A DNA stretch of 64,000 nucleotides. It comes from UBA1205 sp045534635. Its GTDB lineage: Bacteria; Bacteroidota; Bacteroidia; Bacteroidales; WCHB1-69. This document shows positions 43,528 to 50,295 of the stretch, piece by piece. The translations under genes and the position numbers were made by a program. The DNA is taken from assembly GCA_045534635.1 (NCBI GenBank), contig JAZSKB010000011.1, positions 1 through 64,000 of the forward strand, in the 5' to 3' direction. Under the pieces are notes generated by a model that was not told the DNA's origin, made no database searches, and saw only the letters and a list, made by a program, of their open reading frames with translations. Position 1 is the stretch's first letter. The number at the start of each line of letters is the position of its first letter.

Positions 43528-45114
43528 TTATTCATCATTATCGTGATAGTGTTTGGTTTCTGGTGCCCAGAAATTGATTTCGCCTACATTTTTATTGAAA
43601 AAACGATATTCTAATAATTGGAAATTGGTTTTTGGAACAATTTTTAATCTACATTTATATTTAAATATCCATTGTCTGCGTTTGTTCCAAAATCCTTTAT
43701 TAAGAAATGCATGTAAAAATGGATGAACAAGTAAAGTAAGATTGCGTTCTTTTTGATGTTCTATCATCATTTGTAGATTGTTTTCTATATCGTCAACAAT
43801 AAGTACTGGCGGACGCACCAATCCAGAACCATTGCAAGATGGACAACATTCTCTTACATCAATACTTATTTCAGGGCGAACTCTTTGGCGGGTAATTTGT
43901 ATTAATCCAAATTTGTTAGGTGGTAAGATAGTATGTCTGGCTTTGTCGGCACTCATCACTTCTGTCATATATTTATATAGTTCTTTGCGATGTTCTGCAA
44001 CGTGCATATCAATAAAATCGATGATGATGATACCACCCATATCTCTCAATCGCAATTGACGTGCAATTTCTTTTGCTGCCTGAATGTTTACTTCTAAAGC
44101 GTTGATTTCTTGTGTTTTATTTGGGTTTACACGATGCCCACTATTAACATCAATTACGTGTAAGGCTTCAGTTTGTTCTATAATAAGATAAATTCCTCCG
44201 CGTATAGATATGCTTTTTCCAAAAGAACCTTTTATTTGTTTATCAATACCATAGTATTCAAAAATAGGGGTTGCACTTTTGTGAAGTTTTATAATATCTG
44301 TTTGTGCTGGGGCTATAGTTTGAATATAGTTTTTTACATCTGTATAATAATTAGCATTTACATAAATAGCATCAAAAGTATCATTGAGCATATCTCTGAG
44401 CAATGTTGAAGTTTTATTAAGTTCGCTAACAAGTAGTTTTGGAAATCTGTTGCCATTGATATTTTGGACAACTTTTTCCCAACGACTAATTAGTGAACGC
44501 ATATCATTGTGTAATATATCAATGCTTTGGTCTTTTGCAACGGTACGTATGATAATGCCAACATTTTTAGGTTTAACGCTTTGTACTATTTTACGTAGTC
44601 GATTACGATTTTCGTTAGAGGTTATTTTTTGAGATACCATTACTTTATCAGAAAATGGTACTAAAACACAATATCTTCCGGCTAAGGCTATTTCGCTTGA
44701 TAGACGAGGTCCTTTAGTAGAAATTGCTTCTTTGGCTATTTGTACCATAATGAGGTCTCCAACAGATAATATATCTTTTATTTTTCCTGTTTTGGGAATT
44801 GGTTCCTCTTTTTTTATATCTGATAGTGAAGGACTTTTTATGTTTCCTAATAAACAATCTCGGGTATATCTTTGGAATGTTAGTATATTTGGTCCTAAAT
44901 CTAAGTAATGTAAAAAAGCATCTTTTTCATGCCCTATATCAATAAATGCTGCATTCAATCCAGAGATAATTCTTTTTACTTTACCTAAATAAATATCTCC
45001 AACCTTGAAATTGTCCGAAGTTTTTTCTCGGTGTAATTCAACTAAGGTTTTATTTTCCAATAATGCTATTCGGGTATCATTATTAGACGAATCAATAAAT
45101 AATTCTTTGCTCAA
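43528..45114 (-). CDS. rng: Ribonuclease G
   Basis: A 528-residue RNase E/G family endoribonuclease that processes the 16S rRNA 5' end and degrades mRNA. The N-terminal S1 domain (DNFKVGDIYLGKVKRIISGLNAAFIDIG, about 34-61) precedes the catalytic region with GGIIIIDFIDM, whose Asp residues hold the metal, and the zinc-link CPSCNGSG near residue 430. It lacks the long unstructured C-terminal scaffold of RNase E, so it is the short Rng form. It begins after a terminator that ends the HU operon, and so needs its own promoter in 45115-45180, where no strong box is visible. Confidence 0.94.
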   Translation of the reverse strand: MSKELFIDSSNNDTRIALLENKTLVELHREKTSDNFKVGDIYLGKVKRIISGLNAAFIDIGHEKDAFLHYLDLGPNILTFQRYTRDCLLGNIKSPSLSDIKKEEPIPKTGKIKDILSVGDLIMVQIAKEAISTKGPRLSSEIALAGRYCVLVPFSDKVMVSQKITSNENRNRLRKIVQSVKPKNVGIIIRTVAKDQSIDILHNDMRSLISRWEKVVQNINGNRFPKLLVSELNKTSTLLRDMLNDTFDAIYVNANYYTDVKNYIQTIAPAQTDIIKLHKSATPIFEYYGIDKQIKGSFGKSISIRGGIYLIIEQTEALHVIDVNSGHRVNPNKTQEINALEVNIQAAKEIARQLRLRDMGGIIIIDFIDMHVAEHRKELYKYMTEVMSADKARHTILPPNKFGLIQITRQRVRPEISIDVRECCPSCNGSGLVRPPVLIVDDIENNLQMMIEHQKERNLTLLVHPFLHAFLNKGFWNKRRQWIFKYKCRLKIVPKTNFQLLEYRFFNKNVGEINFWAPETKHYHDNDE

Positions 45115-45171
45115 TGTTGTTATTTATTATATTCTTATTGTGGTTACAACAAGAATTGGGTTACTAAAAAT

Positions 45172-45222
45172 AAAAAAAAACTAAACCACACATTCACAAA
45201 TATTGGGGAATATGTGATTTAG
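45172..45222 (-). terminator. Terminator of the HU-mS38 operon
   Basis: Fifteen-base arms (CTAAATCACATATTC with GAATGTGTGGTTTAG on the minus strand) pair fully using two G-U wobbles that are mismatches on the plus strand; nine U residues follow. This fixes the minus direction and separates HU-mS38 from rng. Confidence 0.88.
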
Positions 45223-45277
45223 TTGATTGTTTAAAAACAGAAAAAATGAATAATATTATTATATGATGAAAATAAGA

Positions 45278-45367
45278 TTATTTCTTTTTGTGTCTGTCTT
45301 TACGTAAACGTTTTTTACGTTTATGGGTAGACATTTTATGTCTTTTTCTTTTTTTACCGCTTGGCAT
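45278..45367 (-). CDS. 29-residue AURKAIP1/COX24 (mS38-like) ribosomal peptide
   Basis: A very small gene that standard ORF length cut-offs miss. It encodes 29 residues, starting MPSGKKRKRHKM and ending RLRKDRHKKK, more than half Lys or Arg. This is the short bacterial form of the AURKAIP1/COX24 domain, homologous to mitochondrial ribosomal protein mS38, which sits in the small subunit near the decoding centre. It is 16 nt downstream of the HU gene and before a strong terminator. The family name is recognised from its sequence pattern; a ribosomal role is inferred from the homology. Confidence 0.8.
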   Translation of the reverse strand: MPSGKKRKRHKMSTHKRKKRLRKDRHKKK

Positions 45368-45383
45368 ATCTTAATTGTTTTAA

Positions 45384-45668
45384 TTATTTAACTTTTGCTT
45401 TAACAACAGTTGAAAACGATTTTGCTGGTTTGAAAGAAGGAATTTTGTGTGCTGGTATTACAAGGCTTGTTCCTTTAGAAATATTTCTACCAGTTTTTTG
45501 AGCTCTTTCTTTAATGATGAAACTACCAAAACCTCTTAAATAAACATTTTCTTTTTTTAATAAAGCACCTTTTACTGTGCTCATGAATGATTCAACTACA
45601 ACTTGTACAGCTGCTTTGTCTACTCCTGTTTTGTTAGCAATTTCTGCTACTAAATCTGCTTTTGTCAT
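45384..45668 (-). CDS. HU-family DNA-binding protein
   Basis: A 94-residue nucleoid protein. The N-terminal helices MTKADLVAEIANKTGVDKAA and VVVESFMSTVKGALLKKENVYLRGFGSF are the dimer body of HU/IHF. The beta-arm segment has the TGRNISKGTSLVIPAHKIPSFKPAK motif with the intercalating Pro. The tail is Lys-rich. It would bend DNA as a homo- or heterodimer. The mS38-like gene follows 16 nt later on the same transcript; transcription starts at the box at 45774-45781. Confidence 0.95.
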   Translation of the reverse strand: MTKADLVAEIANKTGVDKAAVQVVVESFMSTVKGALLKKENVYLRGFGSFIIKERAQKTGRNISKGTSLVIPAHKIPSFKPAKSFSTVVKAKVK

Positions 45669-45773
45669 ATCTCAATTACTTTAATTTGTTAATTAAAATT
45701 TATATCCAAATATCCTATTTTCGTTTATTGAAGTCTGTTTTTTTACTTCTTTATTTTAAGGAAGTTTGGTTTG

Positions 45774-45781
45774 CAAAGATA
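45774..45781 (-). promoter_or_regulatory. HU operon promoter
   Basis: TATCTTTG on the minus strand is a perfect -7 box and leaves a leader of about 100 nt before the HU start. Confidence 0.7.
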
Positions 45782-46052
45782 TAATTATTTTGAATATCAA
45801 ACACATAAATTATAAAAAAAATTATAAAAAATAAATAAATGATTGATAATCATATTATTAAAAATAAAAAAATGGATAATTCTTTATATTTGAACACAAT
45901 AATTTCGTAAACTATCCTACTTGTTTGGGAGATTTTTTTGCATTTTTCGCAACTGATTTTTTTGAAATCAAGCATACAAATTTAACTTCTGAAAGATTTG
46001 TTTTTTTTGAAAATATCTTTTTCGATTTTGACTATGATATACAAAAAAATGT
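45782..46052. other. Intergenic stretch without recognisable features
   Basis: About 270 nt between the divergent HU and outer-membrane-like genes. It is very A/T-rich with runs of A and T; I see no gene, RNA structure or repeat here that I can support. Confidence 0.5.
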
Positions 46053-46060
46053 TACCTTTG
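46053..46060 (+). promoter_or_regulatory. Promoter of the 191-residue outer-membrane-like protein
   Basis: TACCTTTG matches TAnnTTTG and lies 16 nt before the ATG at 46077, favouring that start over one at 46065. Confidence 0.6.
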
Positions 46061-46076
46061 TCTTTTGGAATTTTAT

Positions 46077-46652
46077 ATGAAAACGCATTTAATATTTATT
46101 TTAGCAATTCTTATTTCTTTGCCGATTTCTGCAAATGAGCTAAACAATGACGTTAATGATGAAATAAGAAAAAACAATTTAAAAGTTACGATTTTATCAA
46201 TATTTAGTGGTTCGTTGAAATTAACATACGAAAGACAAATTGTTAGAAATCAAAGTCTTGAAGTTACTATAGGTGCAATAGGACCAGCATTTGATATTCT
46301 TAAAAAAAGTTCGCCATTGGGAGCTTTGGGGCGTTTGGCGTACAAATTTATTTTTCCAATGTCAGGACAAAATGGTTTGGAAGGTTGGTATGTAAAGCCA
46401 GAAATTGCATTTTCTTCATATTCATATTACAATAAAGATATGTTACAACGTTATCGTGTGGACAAAATGGCAATAATGGCAGTAGGTGGTTATCAATTTG
46501 TTTTCAATTGGTTTGTGTTGAATATTTTTTTAGGAGGAGGTGGAGGAATTGGTAATCCGCAAAAAAGCAATTATCATCATGGTTTTATCACTTTTAATAC
46601 CAAATCGAATATTGTTTTTACGGCAGGTTTTAAAGTTGGAGTTGCTTTTTAA
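46077..46652 (+). CDS. Exported protein, likely small outer-membrane beta-barrel
   Basis: A 191-residue protein with a signal peptide (residues 1-19, cleavage after SANE or SA/N). The mature sequence alternates hydrophobic and polar residues in strand-length blocks (LKLTYERQIV, LEVTIGAIG, WYVKPEIAFSS, FVLNIFLGGGGGIG) and ends VFTAGFKVGVAF, with a terminal Phe as in outer-membrane barrels recognised by BAM. It probably has eight strands, but I do not recognise a named family. It is monocistronic between its own promoter and the rnfB promoter. Confidence 0.6.
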   Translation: MKTHLIFILAILISLPISANELNNDVNDEIRKNNLKVTILSIFSGSLKLTYERQIVRNQSLEVTIGAIGPAFDILKKSSPLGALGRLAYKFIFPMSGQNGLEGWYVKPEIAFSSYSYYNKDMLQRYRVDKMAIMAVGGYQFVFNWFVLNIFLGGGGGIGNPQKSNYHHGFITFNTKSNIVFTAGFKVGVAF

Positions 46653-46684
46653 ATCTTTTTTAGTAATATCTCAAAAAAAAATGT

Positions 46685-46692
46685 TATCTTTG
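46685..46692 (+). promoter_or_regulatory. rnfB promoter
   Basis: TATCTTTG fits the -7 consensus; the leader to the ATG at 46731 is about 35 nt. No clear -33 element is visible. Confidence 0.65.
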
Positions 46693-46730
46693 CATCGATA
46701 AAATTATGTTAAATATAAGAATGTCAATCT

Positions 46731-47543
46731 ATGGTAATGAATAATATTATTTTATTGTCCGTTTGGGTATTGTCGGCGATAGGAATTGTAGCCGCATTGT
46801 TGTTGTATTTTGTGTCTCAAAAGTTTAAAGTTTATGAAGACCCAATGATAGGCAATGTCGCAGATTTATTGCCGGGAGCCAATTGTGGTGGTTGTGGATT
46901 TGCTGGGTGTCGCAATTTTGCAGAAGCGATAGTAAAAGCAGGAGGTCTAAATGGTAAAATGTGCCCTGCTGGAGGTGCCTCTGTTAATGAAGCAATATCA
47001 AAATTGTTTGGTACAGAAACTGAACAAACTATAAAAAAAATGTTAGTTTTACGTTGTAATGGCTCTTGCGAAAATGCACAAGTGCAAGCACATTACGATT
47101 CTATAAAAAGTTGTGCTTTTGCAAATACAATATCTGCAGGAGAGAATAAATGTGTTTATGGTTGTTTGGGTTGTGGAGATTGTGTCGCTGTCTGTAAATT
47201 TGGAGCATTGTCTATAGACAAAATAACAGGATTGCCTACGGTAGATTATAATAAATGTGTATTGTGTGAAGCTTGCGTAAAAACTTGTCCACGTCGTTTA
47301 TTGGTGTCAATAGAACAAAAAGAAAATGGTGTCGTTTGGGTCGCTTGTGCTAACAAAGAAAAAGGGGCAGAGGCTCGAAAAAATTGTACTGCCGCATGTA
47401 TCGCTTGTACCAAATGTACAAAAGTTTGTGAATATGATGCTATTGCTGTAAAAGATAATTTGGCAATTATTGACGAAAATAAGTGTATCGCTTGCGGAAA
47501 ATGTGTAGAAAATTGTGCTTTTAAAGTTATTCATAATATTTAA
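46731..47543 (+). CDS. rnfB: RnfB subunit of the Rnf ferredoxin:NAD oxidoreductase
   Basis: A 270-residue iron-sulphur protein. A single N-terminal TM helix (about 5-27) is followed by the RnfB-specific 4Fe4S site NCGGCGFAGC with the distal MCPAGG Cys (about 52-84). Two ferredoxin-type cluster pairs come next (CLGCGDCVAVC, CVLCEACVKTC, then CIACTKCTKVC and CIACGKCVENC). RnfB passes electrons from ferredoxin to the other Rnf subunits. Normally rnfB precedes rnfCDGEA; none of these follow here, and the gene is followed instead by three tonB genes. Its last codons are duplicated downstream at 48463-48531 and, weakly, at 49268-49345. Confidence 0.93.
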   Translation: MVMNNIILLSVWVLSAIGIVAALLLYFVSQKFKVYEDPMIGNVADLLPGANCGGCGFAGCRNFAEAIVKAGGLNGKMCPAGGASVNEAISKLFGTETEQTIKKMLVLRCNGSCENAQVQAHYDSIKSCAFANTISAGENKCVYGCLGCGDCVAVCKFGALSIDKITGLPTVDYNKCVLCEACVKTCPRRLLVSIEQKENGVVWVACANKEKGAEARKNCTAACIACTKCTKVCEYDAIAVKDNLAIIDENKCIACGKCVENCAFKVIHNI

Positions 47544-47629
47544 TTGTTATAATAAAATATTGAATATCAATATTTTATTATTTTGATTTTTTCGTAATAA
47601 ATTTTTTTCTAAAAAAAATCATATTTTTG

Positions 47630-47660
47630 TTGGAAATAATAAAAAAAAATGTTATTTTTG
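47630..47660 (+). promoter_or_regulatory. tonB copy 1 promoter
   Basis: TTG at 47630-47632 and TATTTTTG at 47653-47660 are 20 nt apart, matching the -33/-7 layout. The leader is about 30 nt. Confidence 0.7.
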
Positions 47661-47692
47661 TGAGCAAGAAATAATTTTAAAAACTTAAGAAT

Positions 47693-48373
47693 ATGGAAAC
47701 GAAGAAATCAAAAAGAACGGATTTAGAATGGCGGAAACCGATATTTTTAGAAATTGGTTTAGTTATCGCCTTGTTTGTAGTGTTAATGTCTTTTGAATTT
47801 ATTGGTTCAAGAGAAAAAGTCCAAACATTTGTAATAGAATCAAGTTCTATTATTGATGATGTGTTAATAATTCAAACAACACACCAAAAAGAATTGCCAC
47901 CACCTCCTCAAGCAACAACAATGTTCGATATTACTGATAATAAGTCTATGATAGATGATATTCTTGAAATAAATGCCGATATAGACGAGACAACCGCTAT
48001 TGATGAAGTGGAATATTATGACATTGAGGATACAAAAGCAGATGTTTCTGATGAAATAGAAGTGCATTATATAGTTGAACAAATGCCTTCTTTCCCAGGA
48101 GATGATGACGCATTTTTCAAATTTTTGGGAGAAAATTTGGTTTATCCTCAACGTGCAATAGAAGTGGGGATTTATGGAAGAGTTGTTGTCGGCTTTGTTG
48201 TAGAACCAGATGGAAGAATCACTAATGTAGAAGTTGTACGTTCCAAAGCACTTGTTTTAGACGAAGAAGCAGTTCGTGTTGTGAAAATGATGCCCAAATG
48301 GAATCCAGGAAAACAACAAGGAAAAGCAGTTCGCGTAAAATATCAAGTGCCTATCGATTTTACTTTACAATAA
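47693..48373 (+). CDS. TonB-family energy transducer, copy 1
   Basis: A 226-residue TonB protein that would couple the inner-membrane proton gradient to outer-membrane receptors. Residues 1-15 are cytoplasmic, 18-36 the TM anchor (FLEIGLVIALFVVLMSFEF), and 37-135 a periplasmic linker with the Pro run ELPPPPQ at about 66-72 and a strongly acidic part. The C-terminal domain (about 137-226) has VEQMPSFPG, YPQRAIEVGIYGRVVVGFVV and MPKWNPGKQQGKAVRVKYQVPI, the receptor-binding fold. It is very similar to copy 3 and less to copy 2. No exbB or exbD gene is adjacent. Confidence 0.9.
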   Translation: METKKSKRTDLEWRKPIFLEIGLVIALFVVLMSFEFIGSREKVQTFVIESSSIIDDVLIIQTTHQKELPPPPQATTMFDITDNKSMIDDILEINADIDETTAIDEVEYYDIEDTKADVSDEIEVHYIVEQMPSFPGDDDAFFKFLGENLVYPQRAIEVGIYGRVVVGFVVEPDGRITNVEVVRSKALVLDEEAVRVVKMMPKWNPGKQQGKAVRVKYQVPIDFTLQ

Positions 48374-48387
48374 TAGTAAATTTTAAT

Positions 48388-48459
48388 TTCGTTTGATATA
48401 ATCTGATTAGTTAATCATGAAGGCTATTTGTTTCAAATAGCCTTTTTGATATTATGAAA
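48388..48459 (+). repeat. Duplicated 3' block, copy A
   Basis: This 72-nt stretch, including the tonB1 terminator, is identical by eye to 49200-49271 after tonB2. Together with the rnfB-tail copy it marks the right part of the duplicated unit. Confidence 0.85.
48420..48447 (+). terminator. Terminator of tonB copy 1
   Basis: AAGGCTATTTG and CAAATAGCCTT form a perfect 11-bp stem around TTT, followed by further T residues. Confidence 0.88.
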
Positions 48460-48462
48460 TAC

Positions 48463-48531
48463 GAGAATAAGAATGTCGCTTGCGGAAAATGTGTAGAAAA
48501 TTGTGCTTTTAAAGTTATTCATAATATTTGA
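48463..48531 (+). pseudogene. rnfB 3' fragment left by tandem duplication
   Basis: The stretch encodes ACGKCVENCAFKVIHNI, the last 17 residues of RnfB, and then a TGA in place of the original TAA. From 48476 the match to rnfB is almost perfect. It has no start codon or promoter, so it is a dead remnant carried along with the tonB2 promoter region. Confidence 0.85.
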
Positions 48532-48618
48532 TTGTTATGATAAAATGTTGAATACAAATACTTTATTATTTTATTTTTTTTTCGTAATAAATCTTTTTTT
48601 AAAAAAATCATATTTTTA

Positions 48619-48649
48619 TTGGAAATAATAAAAAAAGATATTATCTTTG
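48619..48649 (+). promoter_or_regulatory. tonB copy 2 promoter
   Basis: TTG at 48619-48621 and TATCTTTG at 48642-48649, 20 nt apart. It is homologous to the tonB1 promoter but with a better -7 box (TATC instead of TATT). Confidence 0.75.
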
Positions 48650-48680
48650 CGAATGAAATAATTTTAAAAAACATAAAAGT

Positions 48681-49184
48681 ATGGAAACAAAAAAAATACA
48701 AGAAACAAATTTAGAATGTCGTAAGCCGATGTTTTGGCAGGTAGGTTTAGCTATTGTCGTTGTTGTATTATTGATGTCTTTTGATTTTGTTGATGCAAAA
48801 GAAAAAGTTGAAACAGATGTAATTACAACAATTGTTAAACAAATTCCGGATTCTCTCAAAGATAATCAAGAGGTGTTTATGATTGTCGAACAACTGCCTA
48901 CATTCCCTGAAGGAGAAGAAGCATTTTCCAAATTTTTGAGTGAAAATATTGTTTATCCTCAACAAGCACGTGAAGCAGGCATAGAAGGTAGAGTAATGGT
49001 TGGTTTTATAGTGGAACCAGATGGAGAAATTACTAATGTAAAAGTATTACGTTCCATAGACCCTGTTTTAGACGAAGAAGCCATTCGTGTTATAAAAATG
49101 ATGCCCAAATGGAATCCCGGGAAACAACGTGGAAAAGCAGTTCGTGTTCAATATCAAGTGCCAATTACATTTTCTTTGCAATAG
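48681..49184 (+). CDS. TonB-family energy transducer, copy 2, short linker
   Basis: A 167-residue TonB paralogue. The N-terminal anchor (MFWQVGLAIVVVVLLMSFDF, about 17-36) and the C-terminal domain (VEQLPTFPEGEEAF to VQYQVPITFSLQ) are complete. The periplasmic linker is about 59 residues shorter than in copies 1 and 3, and the Pro run and acidic block are gone. A TonB with so short a linker may not span the periplasm in the normal way, so it may serve other partners or be partly degenerate. The flanking sequence shows it arose by tandem duplication. Confidence 0.88.
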   Translation: METKKIQETNLECRKPMFWQVGLAIVVVVLLMSFDFVDAKEKVETDVITTIVKQIPDSLKDNQEVFMIVEQLPTFPEGEEAFSKFLSENIVYPQQAREAGIEGRVMVGFIVEPDGEITNVKVLRSIDPVLDEEAIRVIKMMPKWNPGKQRGKAVRVQYQVPITFSLQ

Positions 49185-49199
49185 AAGAAGATTTTGTTT

Positions 49200-49271
49200 T
49201 TCGTTTGATATAATCTGATTAGTTAATCATGAAGGCTATTTGTTTCAAATAGCCTTTTTGATATTATGAAA
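49200..49271 (+). repeat. Duplicated 3' block, copy B
   Basis: Identical by eye to 48388-48459. The identity outside coding sequence shows that the duplication, or a later conversion between copies, is recent. Confidence 0.85.
49232..49259 (+). terminator. Terminator of tonB copy 2
   Basis: The same 11-bp stem as after copy 1 (AAGGCTATTTG with CAAATAGCCTT), with a T-run. Confidence 0.88.
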
Positions 49272-49345
49272 GACAATAAAAAGGCTATCTTTTGCAGGAA
49301 ATGTTATAATAAATTGAATTTTTAAGAAATTATAATATATGATTT
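49268..49345 (+). pseudogene. Decayed rnfB-tail-like remnant
   Basis: Words such as TTTTGCAGGAAATG, TAATAAATTG and TTATAATAT align in order with the rnfB tail copy at 48463-48540, with many changes. I read it as an older copy of the same duplication junction; the match is only by eye. Confidence 0.4.
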
Positions 49346-49440
49346 GTAAATTAAAGTATTGATTATTATTGTTATATGAAGATGTTTTTGTGCAAGGTCA
49401 ATTTTTTTGAATTTTTTTTTAAAAAAAAGTGATAACTTGA

Positions 49441-49470
49441 TTGAAAGTAGTAAAAAAAATGTTATCTTTG
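49441..49470 (+). promoter_or_regulatory. tonB copy 3 promoter
   Basis: TTG at 49441-49443 and TATCTTTG at 49463-49470, 19 nt apart. The leader is about 50 nt, some 30 nt longer than in the other two copies. Confidence 0.75.
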
Positions 49471-49527
49471 CAAACAAGAAAATAATATAGAAGTTGTAGT
49501 ATTTTTAATATTTCAAAATTTAAGAAT

Positions 49528-50208
49528 ATGGAAATAAAAAAGTCACAAAAAGCGGATTTAGAATGGCGTAAACCGATGTTCTTAGAAATAGGTTTAGTGG
49601 TAGCTTTATTGGCAGTACTTATGTCTTTTGAATTTATTGGTTCAAGAGAAAAGGTAGAAACATTTGTAAGTGGGCCTGCGGCTATTGTTGAAGAAGAAGT
49701 GGTTCTTCAAACCGAACAAATTAAAGAATTACCACCTCCACCACCACAACAAGCAACAACAATTATTGAAGTTGTTGACGATAACATCACTGTTGATGAT
49801 TTTGCAGTAGATGCAGAAGCCGATGAAGAAACAACTGTAGAAGAGGTTGAATATGTAATTGAAGACACAAAAGATGAAGAACCTGTTGAAGCAGAAATAT
49901 TTGTGATAGTAGAACAATTACCATCTTTCCCTGGAGGAGAAGAAGCATTTACCAAATTTTTGGGAGATAATATCGTATATCCACAACGAGCACGTGAAGC
50001 AGGCATAGAAGGTCGAGTAACGGTTGGTTTTGTTGTAGAAACAGATGGTAGAATTACTAATGTAAAAGTTTTACGTTCAAAAGCAGCCGTTTTGGACGAA
50101 GAAGCAGTTCGTGTTGTAAAATTGATGCCTAAATGGAATCCAGGAAAACAACGTGGAAAAGCAGTTCGCGTTCAATATCAAGTACCAATTACATTTGCTT
50201 TACAATAA
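49528..50208 (+). CDS. TonB-family energy transducer, copy 3
   Basis: A 226-residue TonB paralogue with the same length and layout as copy 1: TM anchor MFLEIGLVVALLAVLMSFEF (about 17-36), linker with the Pro run ELPPPPPQQ at about 66-74 followed by a highly acidic stretch, and C-terminal domain ending VRVQYQVPITFALQ. Its C-terminal domain is closer to copy 2 in places (YPQRAREAGIEGRV) and its N-terminus closer to copy 1, which fits duplication plus exchange among the copies. It ends at a hairpin 5 nt before the prenyl synthase gene. Confidence 0.9.
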   Translation: MEIKKSQKADLEWRKPMFLEIGLVVALLAVLMSFEFIGSREKVETFVSGPAAIVEEEVVLQTEQIKELPPPPPQQATTIIEVVDDNITVDDFAVDAEADEETTVEEVEYVIEDTKDEEPVEAEIFVIVEQLPSFPGGEEAFTKFLGDNIVYPQRAREAGIEGRVTVGFVVETDGRITNVKVLRSKAAVLDEEAVRVVKLMPKWNPGKQRGKAVRVQYQVPITFALQ

Positions 50209-50260
50209 TAGAATATTTAACTTTATTAAATAGAAATTCATTTATTATGTCATAATGTTG

Positions 50261-50290
50261 AGGCTGTTTGTTGCAAATAGCCTTTTTTTT
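50261..50290 (+). terminator. Terminator of tonB copy 3
   Basis: AGGCTGTTTG pairs with CAAATAGCCT (one G-U wobble) around a TTG loop, followed by eight T residues. It is a diverged relative of the two upstream terminators and ends only 5 nt before the next ATG. Confidence 0.82.
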
Positions 50291-50295
50291 GTAGT

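Larger units (their letters stand above)
47475..49345 (+). repeat. Tandem duplication unit: rnfB tail, promoter, tonB, terminator
   Basis: Positions 47488-47552 (rnfB 3' end plus downstream) recur at 48476-48540 with one visible mismatch, and the two tonB starts lie at the same 988-nt offset. The 3' untranslated block with terminator at 48388-48459 recurs without visible change at 49200-49271. A third, more decayed rnfB-like stretch at 49268-49345 precedes tonB3. The array therefore grew by tandem duplication of a unit that began inside rnfB. Confidence 0.8.
49185..49527. other. Intergenic region between tonB copies 2 and 3
   Basis: The 343-nt gap holds the repeat block, the terminator at 49232-49259, a decayed rnfB-like remnant at about 49268-49345 and the tonB3 promoter; no further gene is visible. 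Confidence 0.6.

Noticed and set aside
48463..48531. Second small ferredoxin gene
   Set aside because: It encodes only the last 17 residues of RnfB, without a start or promoter; it is a duplication remnant.
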